A stretch of DNA of 17,982 bases from Saccoglossus kowalevskii (lineage: Eukaryota > Hemichordata > Enteropneusta > Harrimaniidae). Below the pieces are notes generated by a model. That model saw only the letters and a program-made list of their open reading frames with translations, was not told where the DNA came from and made no database searches. Every line of letters starts with the position of its first letter. The first letter of the stretch is position 1. The stretch is from NCBI RefSeq assembly GCF_000003605.2, contig NW_003111587.1, forward strand, positions 1 to 17,982. Direction: 5' to 3'. Made by a program: the position numbers and the translations under genes. Positions 8,859 through 17,982 of the stretch are shown one piece after another.

Positions 8859-9102
8859 ATGTAACAAAATACAGAAACCGAAAATAAAGTGATATAAATC
8901 CATGTTTTCCTTGCTCTCTTTCCGTGCCCTGGATTCTTTCGCTGACCATATTCAATTGTGAAATCGCATCGTTTTCCGGTGCGTGGACAGGGCCCGGGGC
9001 AGGAATGCCTTCGTCTATTTCAATATATTGGGAGGCAACTTTGTTTTCTGCCGCATTAGCAGAAATGCCTTCGTCTACAATAATCCACTCAACCATGGAC
9101 AT
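8859..9102 (-). CDS. Weak candidate first coding exon (81 codons) next to the array
   Basis: An open minus-strand frame starts MSMVEWIIVDEGISANAAEN, with two nearby ATGs at 9102 and 9096, and ends at a good donor (ACAT|gtaagt), phase 1. The protein is acidic and contains an internal near-repeat, VDEGISA and IDEGIPA, caused by a duplication of about 19 bp 60 bases apart. No family is recognised and no downstream partner exon in the right phase was found. The frame continues upstream into the edge of the tandem array, so the true 5' end cannot be fixed. Confidence 0.25.
8999..9077. repeat. Pair of 19-bp direct repeats 60 bp apart
   Basis: gcaggaatgccttcgtcta at 8999-9017 and gcagaaatgccttcgtcta at 9059-9077 match at 18 of 19 positions. 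The 60-bp offset keeps the minus-strand reading frame. Confidence 0.8.
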
Positions 9103-10505
9103 ATCTTTTTGTTTACTCCTTTCACACGAATAAAACATACTATTGCACATCAGCCTATACTCCCCTCAATCTCTATTACCCCTCAATATCTGTTACCCTC
9201 AATATCTGTTACCCTCAACGTCTACTGCACATCAGCCTATACTCCCCTCAATCTCTATTACCCCTCAATATCTGTTACCCTCAATATCTGTTACCCTCAA
9301 CATCTACTGCACATCAGCCTATACTCCCCTCAATCTCTATTACCCCTCAATATCTGTTACACTCAATATCTGTTACCCTCAACATCTACTGCACATCAGC
9401 CTATACTCCCCTCAATCTCTATTAACCCTCAATCTCTATTACCCCTCAACGTCTACTGCACATCTGCCTATACTCCCCTCAATCTCTATTACCCCTCAAT
9501 CTCTATTACCCCTCAACGTCTACTGCACATCAGGCTATACTCCCCTCAATCTCTATTACCCCTCAATATCTATTACCCCTCAATGTCTACTGTACATCAG
9601 TCTATACTCCCCTCAATCTCTATTACCCCTCAATATATATTACCCCTCAACATCTACTGCACATCAGGCTATACTCCCCTCAATATCTATTAACCCTCAA
9701 TATCTATTACCCCTCAATCTCTATTACCCCTCAATCTCTATTACCCCTCAATGTCTACTGTACATCAGTCTATACTCCCCTCAATCTCTATTACCCCTCA
9801 ATATATATTACCCCGCAACGTCTACTGCACATCAGCCTATACTCCCCTCAATCTCTATTACCCCTCAATATATATTACCCCTCAATATCTATTACCCCTC
9901 AATGTCTACTGCACATCAGTCTATACTCCCCTCAATCTCTATTACCCCTCAATATCTATTACCCCACAATGTCTACTGCACATAAGTCTATACTCTCCTC
10001 AATCTCTATTACCCCTCAATATCTATTACCCCTCAACGTCTACTGCACATCAGTCTATACTCCCCTCAATCTCTATTACCCCTCAATATGTATTACCCCT
10101 CAATATCTATTACCCCTCAATGTCTACTGCACATCTGCCTATACTCCCCTCAATCTCTATTACCCCTCAATATCTATTACCCCTCAACGTCTACTGCACA
10201 TCAGCCTATACACCCCTCAATCTCTATTACCCCTCAATATCTATTACCCCTCAATGTCTACTATACATCAGTCTATACTCCCCTCAATCTCTATTACCCC
10301 TCAATATCTATTACCCCTCAACGCCTACTGCACATCAGGCTATACTCCCCTCAATCTATATTACCCCTCAATATCTATTACCCCTCAATCTCTATTACCC
10401 CTCAATCTCTATTACCCCTCAACGTCTACTGTACATCAGTCTATACTCCCCTCAATCTCTATTACCCCTCAATATCTATTACCCCTCAACGCCTACTGCA
10501 CATCA

Positions 10506-11612
10506 GGCTATACTCCCCTCAATCTCTATTACCCCTCAATATCTATTACCCCTCAATCTCTATTACCCCTCAATCTCTATTACCCCTCAACGTCTACTGT
10601 ACATCAGTCTATACTCCCCTAAATCTCTATTACCCCTCAATATCTATTACCCCTCAACGTCTACTGCACATCAGCCTATACTCCCCTCAATCTCTATTAC
10701 CCCTCAATATCTATTACCCCTCAACGTCTACTGCACATCAGCCTATACTCCCCTCAATATCTATTACCCCTCAACGTCTATTACCCCTCAATGTCTACTG
10801 CACATCAGTCTATACTCCCCTCAATCTCTATTACCCCTCAATATCTATTACCCCTCAATGTCTACTGCACATCAGTCTATACTCCCCTCAATCTCTATTA
10901 CCCCTCAATCTCTATTACCCCTCAACGTCTACTGCACATCAGTCTATACTCCCCTCAATCTCTATTACCCCTCAATCTCTATTAACCCTCAACGTCTACT
11001 GCACATCAGCTTATACTCCCCTCAATCTCTATTACCCCTCAACGTCTACTGCACATCAGGCTATACTCCCCTCAATCTCTATTACCCCTCAATATCTATT
11101 ACCCCTCAATCTCTATTACCCCTCAATCTCTATTACCCCTCAACGTCTACTGTACATCAGTCTATACTCCCCTAAATCTCTATTACCCCTCAATATCTAT
11201 TACCCCTCAACGTCTACTGCACATCAGCCTATACTCCCCTCAATCTCTATTACCCCTCAATATCTATTACCCCTCAACGTCTACTGCACATCAGCCTATA
11301 CTCCCCTCAATATCTATTACCCCTCAACGTCTATTACCCCTCAATGTCTACTGCACATCAGTCTATACTCCCCTCAATCTCTATTACCCCTCAATATCTA
11401 TTACCCCTCAATGTCTACTGCACATCAGTCTATACTCCCCTCAATCTCTATTACCCCTCAATCTCTATTACCCCTCAACGTCTACTGCACATCAGTCTAT
11501 ACTCCCCTCAATCTCTATTACCCCTCAATCTCTATTAACCCTCAACGTCTACTGCACATCAGCTTATACTCCCCTCAATCTCTATTACCCCTCAACGTCT
11601 ACTGCACATCAG
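10506..11612. repeat. 553-bp tandem duplication inside the array
   Basis: Sequence from about 10506 to 11059 recurs 553 bp later, to about 11612, with no difference that I could see. It includes the rare cccctaaatctc variant (10621 and 11174) and the rare attaaccctc variant. 553 equals 8 long plus 17 short units. The copies end where aggctat in the first meets agcctgt in the second. Confidence 0.85.
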
Positions 11613-12059
11613 CCTGTACTCCCCTCAATCTCTATTACCCCTCAATCTATATTACCCCTCAATATCTATTACCCCCAACGTCTACTGCACATCAGCCTAT
11701 ACTCCCCTCAATCTCTATTACCCCTAAATATCTATTACCCTCAACGTCTACTGCACATCAGCTTATACTCCCCTCAATCTCTATTACCCCTCAACGTCTA
11801 CTGCACATCAGCCTGTACTCCCCTCAATCTCTATTACCCCTCAATATCTATTACCCCTCAACGTCTACTGCACATCAGCCTGTACTCCCCTCAATCTCTA
11901 TTACCCCTCAACGTCTACTGCACATCAGCCTATACTCCCCTCAATCTCTATTACCCCTCAATATCTGTTACCCCCCAACGTCTACTGCACATCAGCCTAT
12001 ACTCCCCTCAATCTCTATTACCCCTCAATATCTATTACCCCCCAACGTCTACTGCACAT

Positions 12060-15000
12060 CAGCCTATACTCCCCTCAATCTCTATTACCCCTCAATATCT
12101 ATTACCCCTCAACGTCTACTGCACATCAGCCTATACTCCCCTCAATCTCTATTACCCCTCAATCTCTATTACCCCTCAACGTCTACTGCACATCAGCCTA
12201 TACTCCCTCAATCTCTATTACCCCTCAATATCTATTACCCCTCAACGTCTACTGCACATCAGCCTATACTCCCCTCAATCTCTATTACCCCTCAATATCT
12301 ATTACCCCCCAACGTCTACTGCACATCAGCCTATACTCCCCTCAATCTCTATTACCCCTAAATATCTATTACCCCTCAACGTCTACTGCACATCAGCCTA
12401 TACTCCTCTCAATCTCTATTACCCCTCAATATCTATTACCCCTCAATCTCTATTACCCCTCAATCTCTATTACCCCTCAATATCTATTACCCCTCAATCT
12501 CTATTATCCCTCAATATCTATTACCCCTCAATATCTATTACCCCTCAACGTCTACTGCACATCAGCCTATACTCCCCTCAATCTCTATTACCCCTCAATC
12601 TCTATTACCCCTCAACGTCTACTGCACATCAGCCTGTACTCCCCTCAATCTCTATTACCCCTCAATATCTATTACCCCTCAACGTCTACTGCACATCAGC
12701 CTATACTCCCCTCAATCTCTATTACCCCTCAATATCTATTACCCCTCAACGTCTACTGCACATCAGCCTATACTCCCCTCAATCTCTATTACCCCTCAAT
12801 ATATATTACCCCTCAACGTCTACTGCACATCAGCCTATACTCCCCTCAATCTCTATTACCCCTCAATATCTATTACCCCTCAACGTCTACTGCACATCAG
12901 CCTATACTCCCTTCAATCTCTATTACCCCTCAATATCTATTACCCCTCAACGTCTACTGCACATCAGCCTATACTCCTCTCAATCTCTATTACCCCTCAA
13001 TATCTATTACCCCTCAATATCTATTACCCCTCAACGTCTACTGCACATCAGCCTATACTCCTCTCAATCTCTATTACCCCTCAATATCTATTACCCCTCA
13101 TTATCTATTACCACTCAACGTCTACTGCACATCAGCCTATACTCCTCTCAATCTCTATTACCCCTCAATCTCTATTACCCCTCAATATCTATTACCCCTC
13201 AATGTCTACTGCACATCAGCCTATACTCCCCTCAATCTCTATTACCCCTCAATATCTATTACCCCTCAACGTCTACTGCACATCAGCCTATACTCCCCTC
13301 AATCTCTATTACCCCTCAATCTCTATTACCCTTCAATCTCTATTACCCCTCAATATCTATTACCCCTCAATTTCTACTGCACATCAGCCTATACTCCCCT
13401 CAATCTCTATTACCCCTCAATATCTATTACCCCTCAATATCTATTACCCCTCAACGTCTACTGCACATCAGCCTATACTCCCCTCAATCTCTATTACCCC
13501 TCAACGCCTACTGCACATCAGGCTATACTCCCCTCAATCTCTATTACCCCTCAATATCTATTACCCCTCAATCTCTATTACCCCTCAATCTCTATTACCC
13601 CTCAATGTCTACTGTACATCAGTCTATACTCCCCTCAATCTCTATTACCCCTCAATATCTATTACCCCTCAACGTCTACTGCACATCAGCCTATACTCCC
13701 CTCAATATCTATTACCCCTCAATCTCTATTACCCCTCAACGTCTACTGCACATCAGCCTATACTCCCCTCAATCTCTATTACCCCTCAATATCTATTACC
13801 CCTCAACGTCTACTGCACATCAGCCTATACTCCCGTCAATCTCGATTACCCCTCAATATCTATTACCCCCCAACGTCTACTGCACATCAGCCTATACTCC
13901 CCTCAATCTCTATTACCCCTAAATATCTATTACCCCTCAACGTCTACTGCACATCAGCCTATACTCCTCTCAATCTCTATTACCCCTCAATATCTATTAC
14001 CCCTCAATCTCTATTACCCCTCAATCTCTATTACCCCTCAATATCTATTACCCCTCAATCTCTATTATCCCTCAATATCTATTACCCCTCAATATCTATT
14101 ACCCCTCAACGTCTACTGCACATCAGCCTATACTCCCCTCAATCTCTATTACCCCTCAATCTCTATTACCCCTCAACGTCTACTGCACATCAGCCTGTAC
14201 TCCCCTCAATCTCTATTACCCCTCAATATCTATTACCCCTCAACGTCTACTGCACATCAGCCTATACTCCCCTCAATCTCTATTACCCCTCAATATCTAT
14301 TACCCCTCAACGTCTACTGCACATCAGCCTATACTCCCCTCAATCTCTATTACCCCTCAATATCTATTACCCCTCAACGTCTACTGCACATCAGCCTATA
14401 CTCCCCTCAATCTCTATTACCCCTCAATATCTATTACCCCTCAACGTCTACTGCACATCAGCCTATACTCCCTTCAATCTCTATTACCCCTCAATATCTA
14501 TTACCCCTCAACGTCTACTGCACATCAGCCTATACTCCTCTCAATCTCTATTACCCCTCAATATCTATTACCCCTCAATATCTATTACCCCTCAACGTCT
14601 ACTGCACATCAGCCTATACTCCTCTCAATCTCTATTACCCCTCAATATCTATTACCCCTCAATATCTATTACCACTCAACGTCTACTGCACATCAGCCTA
14701 TACTCCTCTCAATCTCTATTACCCCTCAATCTCTATTACCCCTCAATATCTATTACCCCTCAATGTCTACTGCACATCAGCCTATACTCCCCTCAATCTC
14801 TATTACCCCTCAATATCTATTACCCCTCAACGTCTACTGCACATCAGCCTATACTCCCCTCAATCTCTATTACCCCTCAATCTCTATTACCCTTCAATCT
14901 CTATTACCCCTCAATATCTATTACCCCTCAATTTCTACTGCACATCAGCCTATACTCCCCTCAATCTCTATTACCCCTCAATATCTATTACCCCTCAATA

Positions 15001-15295
15001 TCTATTACCCCTCAACGTCTACTGCACATCAGCCTATACTCCCCTCAATCTCTATTACCCCTCAATATCTATTACCCCTCAACGCCTACTGCACATCAGG
15101 CTATACTCCCCTCAATCTCTATTACCCCTCAATATCTATTACCCCTCAATCTCTATTACCCCTCAATCTCTATTACCCCTCAATGTCTACTGTACATCAG
15201 TCTATACTCCCCTCAATCTCTATTACCCCTCAATATCTATTACCCCTCAACGTCTACTGCACATCAGCCTATACTCCCCTCAATATCTATTACCC
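12060..15295. repeat. Near-identical tandem duplication of about 1.56 kb inside the array
   Basis: From about 12060 onward the sequence recurs 1560-1561 bp later, and 1578 bp later after one extra 17-mer near 15060-15080 in the second copy. Shared rare markers include cccctaaatatc (12360 and 13921), ctattatccctc, attaccactcaacg, tattacccttcaatctc and the long-unit variant with aatttctac (13371 and 14932). Only scattered substitutions and small indels separate the copies. 1561 is compatible with 20 long plus 53 short units. Ends are approximate. Confidence 0.85.
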
Positions 15296-16170
15296 CTCAA
15301 TATCTATTACCCCTCAATGTCTACTGCACATCAGTCTATACTCCCCTCAATCTCTATTACCCCTCAATATCTATTACCCCTCAATGTCTACTGCACATCA
15401 GTCTATACTCCCCTCAATATCTATTACCCCTCAATCTCTATTACCCCTCAATGTCTACTGCACATCAGTCTATACTCCCCTCAATCTCTATTACCCCTCA
15501 ATCTCTATTACCCCTCAATATCTATTAACCCTCAACGTCTACTGCACATCAGGCTATACTCCCTTCAATCTCTATTACCCCTCAATATCTATTATCCCTC
15601 AATCTCTATTACCCCTCAATCTCTATTACCCCTCAATATCTATTACCCCTCAATGTCTACTGCACATCTGCCTATACTCCCCTCAATCTCTATTACCCCT
15701 CAATATCTATTATCCCTCAATCTCTATTACCCCTCAATATCTATTACCCCTCAACGTCTACTGCACATCTGCCTATACTCCTCTCAATCTCTATTACCCC
15801 TCAATCTCTATTACCCCCCAACGTCTACTGCACATCAGCCTATACTCCTCTCAATCTCTATTACCCCTCAATCTCTATTACCCCTAAATATCTATTACCC
15901 CTCAACGTCTACCGCACATCAGGCTATACTCCCCTCAATCTCTATTACCCCCCAACGTCTACTGCACATCAGCCTATACTCCCCTCAATCTCTATTACCC
16001 CTCAATCTCTATTACCCCTAAATATCTATTACCCCTCAACGTCTACCGCACATCAGGCTATACTCCCCTCAATATCTATTACCCCTCAATATCTGTTACC
16101 CTCAACGTCTACTGCACATCAGCCTATACTCCCCTCAATCGCTATTACCCCTCAACATATACTGCATATC

Positions 16171-16405
16171 AGCTGAAATTATCACTTTCCAAACCAGTCA
16201 ACTTAAATATGCATGCCAAATCAAATCTTTTAAAATTAAAATCCTCAATAACAAAAAATTGCCCCCAAAATTGAAAAATGATTGGAAGAAAATTTTGCCG
16301 CACAAAATGTATTGCAAAATACTTTATTTTCAACTCATCAAAAATCAGTGAAAAATTCCATACAAAACATTCAAAACGTCTTTTCAGCAAAAATTAATTT
16401 CAGCT
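16171..16405. mobile_element. Small inverted-repeat element abutting the array
   Basis: agctgaaatta at 16171-16181 recurs inverted as taatttcagct at 16395-16405. A second perfect inverted pair of 15 bp, aaaatactttatttt (16316-16330) and aaaataaagtatttt (16406-16420), straddles the right end. The interior is AT-rich without coding potential. The first pair starts within one or two bases of the last array unit. It could be a degenerate MITE or simply palindromic AT-rich DNA. Confidence 0.35.
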
Positions 16406-16629
16406 AAAATAAAGTATTTTACAGTAGTTCAACATTTTTCTGATATGTCTTTCTAAAAGTATGAAGTATTATGATGGAGCACAGCTTATGGTATTTTGTA
16501 ACTTACACATGAACTTTAAAAAAAAATTACTTTTTTCCAAACCGATTACCGAATGACAACTGGACTGTTTTTCGAGTGAATATTTTGCTGTATTTAATAA
16601 ATCATTATTTCTTTGTTTTCTTTCTACAG
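16406..16629. other. AT-rich flank with polypyrimidine tract
   Basis: No gene. The last part (tttgttttctttctacag) is a strong splice acceptor context for the candidate exon that follows. Confidence 0.4.
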
Positions 16630-16702
16630 TTTATCACTGTTGATTTTTCATGGTTAGATCAGTGGGTTATAATTCCTACCTGGAATTGTATTCTGCCAAA
16701 AG
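16630..16702 (+). CDS. Isolated candidate internal exon, 73 nt
   Basis: The acceptor tttctttctacag| at 16629 and the donor CCAAAAG|gtaagt at 16703 are both near-perfect. Only the phase-0 frame is open. It encodes 24 residues, beginning FITVDFSWLDQW and ending TWNCILPK, plus one base. The composition is Trp-rich and I recognise no domain. No adjoining exons on the plus strand were found in the window, so this would be an edge exon of a gene extending to the right, or a chance pair of sites. Confidence 0.35.
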
Positions 16703-17982
16703 GTAAGTTTGTATAGCTTAGCTGAAATTAAAATAAGACAAATCAAATATCCACAGACTGGTGAATGTAAGTTTTATGATTATGAGTGCTTCTTTAAATA
16801 CCAAAGTCTACTTTCATTTCCTTTCACAAATTAATCCTGCATTACCAGAATATATTTTTTTTCATATTCAAGCCAAATTTCTATTAATCCATTTGATCCA
16901 AACATTAATTGAAAATTATTGAAAAATACACTAAAAAGTTTAAAGGATTAAATATGCTTTAAACTACAAAATGAACTATAAGGTCTCTGACTGCGTGAAT
17001 ATAAAAACAAAAGAATTAACAGCAAAATTAAGATTATTGAGTGTGCTCATATAAAAACAAAAGAATCAACACTAGGCTCAGACAGAGCATATATTTAGTG
17101 AATAAAGATGATGATTGATTTATTTATTGAGAGTCTGATCCTCATGGCTTAAACTTCACAGAGGCATCAAAGAAACAATCAGTGTTCATTGTATTGAACG
17201 TATCTTCCAGGGTTTGAAGGCAGCTGTTATCTTGAAATATCAGACAGGTGTTTGCCTATGGAAATGTTACAAGAGAGTCACTCAAATATGAAAGGATTGC
17301 AAGTAATCTCCACCACACTAGCACTGCGTATCCTTGACAACAGGTACAGCTATTCAATTGTTGTTTCATATACATTATAATACTTGTGGTGAACCTGGCC
17401 CGCCCCGACTGAAAGTGAACGTTATTAACTTTGGAGGTGATGCCGAACTCGATAAAATGAACAGTTAGAAGAACAGCAGCGAAGTATGAAAATGACAAGT
17501 GAACTGCAGGCGTAGCTGATTTTTACAGCGGGCACAAAAAAGTTGCATACACCCAACCCAGTGAAATGTTTGGGCTTCCAAACACCACCAGACATGTACC
17601 CTACTTGATTAACTGATTGTCAAAACACCGGTTGCAGTATGGAATTGATGTATAGTCACGATGACTGCGTATTTGAACTATTCTATTGCCTTTGTAGGTA
17701 CAATAATATTGTTGTAACATTTAAATCTGAAAATAAAATAATACCTCCAAATAAATGGTTTGCAGTAAATAAAGATAAAATTTTGAAAAAAATAAACAGA
17801 CTATAATGAATTACTTAATGGGCAAATCCAAAAAAATGAAATTAAAAAAGCAAGTCTGGCTCCAAATCAAACCCATTCAATTTCAGTGGCATTGCAATTT
17901 CTAGCTGCCTGGAAAAGTTGTTTACAAGCATTGTATGTAAATATTTTGCACCCACTGTAAAGAACATTGCTTCACACATGCT
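16703..17982. other. AT-rich right flank, no gene identified
   Basis: A direct repeat of ataaaaacaaaagaat occurs at 17001 and 17051, 50 bp apart. A minus-strand open frame at 17256-17498 has a hydrophobic stretch (FAAVLLTVHFIEFGI) but no ATG start near its beginning, no recognised domain and no clear splice sites. I leave it uncalled. Nothing else is supported. Confidence 0.4.

Larger units (their letters stand above)
9134..16172. repeat. 7.04-kb minisatellite array of 17-bp and 33-bp units
   Basis: The short unit is ctcaatctctattaccc (17 bp), with ctcaatatctattaccc as the other common form. The long unit is 33 bp: ctcaacgtctactgcac followed by atcagcctatactccc. The typical order is 17+17+33 (67 bp), but one to several 17-mers occur between long units. 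Common variants are aatgtc, aacgcc and aacatc at the start of the long unit, tgtacatc in its middle, and agtctat, aggctat, agcttat and agcctgt near its end. Short units lacking one C or carrying attaaccc or ctgttacc also occur. The 17-mer contains no G, so the strands are strongly asymmetric. The long open frames here (up to 939 codons at 13202-16021) exist because neither consensus unit contains a stop in any plus frame. I read this as non-coding. Confidence 0.95.

Noticed and set aside
9143-16021. Very long plus-strand open frames (up to 939 codons) as genes for a repetitive Leu/Tyr/Ser/Pro protein
   Set aside because: They are explained by stop-free tandem units. Equivalent frames exist in all three phases, each is closed only by chance unit variants such as cccctaaat, and no start context, signal peptide or splice structure supports any one of them.
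9134-16172. CRISPR array
   Set aside because: There are no unique spacers between repeats, both unit types are repetitive, and the context is eukaryotic with no cas genes.
9134-16172. Telomeric repeat, suggested by ttacccc
   Set aside because: The motif order is not the telomeric CCCTAA/TTAGGG, the period is 17 bp, and unique sequence continues on both sides.
17256-17498. Minus-strand 80-codon frame with a hydrophobic N-terminal segment as a secreted protein exon
   Set aside because: There is no ATG near the beginning, no clear acceptor or donor, and no recognised family.

Overview
This window looks like animal genomic DNA, most likely from a marine invertebrate. It is AT-rich, its recognisable protein-coding pieces are short exons separated by introns with good GT/AG sites, and it carries several small inverted-repeat elements and a large minisatellite. 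I see no bacterial gene organisation, operon or ribosome binding site. A bivalve-like source is a guess from the style of the dispersed repeats and is not established.

Left part (about 1-6500): a minus-strand, multi-exon, transposase-like gene of the family whose core is annotated DUF7869 in many invertebrate genomes. I can assemble six consecutive exons (6179-6483, 5699-5967, 4836-4957, 3954-4348, 1564-2038, 985-1130). Their splice phases agree at every junction, and the family's conserved landmarks occur in order: an N-terminal Cys region, the VC..AW..VLGL segment, the HLPSC..K..IY region, the F..C..C knuckle, the IIID.MDS.KT.LPH motif, the LDNT.RENKN motif and the VGHTHEDIDQ.FS motif. The copy is broken by a one-base excess in a homopolymer (4292-4297), an in-frame TGA (1922-1924) and a TAA (1012-1014) that may be either a true end or a third lesion. 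Intron 4 contains an inverted-repeat element of about 1 kb with a smaller one nested in it.

Middle (about 6500-9130): mostly non-coding. It holds a TTAA-bounded MITE-like element (7389-7722), a relatively CpG-richer promoter-like stretch around 8530-8670, and two weak candidate first exons on the minus strand.

Right-centre (9134-16172): a 7.04-kb tandem array built from a 17-bp monomer and a 33-bp unit, usually in the order 17+17+33 (67 bp) but with variable numbers of 17-mers. No base combination in the two consensus units makes a stop codon in any plus-strand frame, so long low-complexity open frames appear in all three frames. I judge these to be artefacts rather than genes. The array carries at least two layers of later amplification: an apparently perfect 553-bp tandem duplication (about 10506-11612) and a near-identical tandem duplication of about 1.56 kb (about 12060-15295).

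Right flank (16171-17982): a small inverted-repeat element abuts the array edge, followed by one isolated candidate plus-strand exon (16630-16702) with excellent splice sites, and otherwise unassigned AT-rich DNA. No functional link between the array and the gene is visible. The array lies about 2.65 kb upstream of the first recognisable exon.
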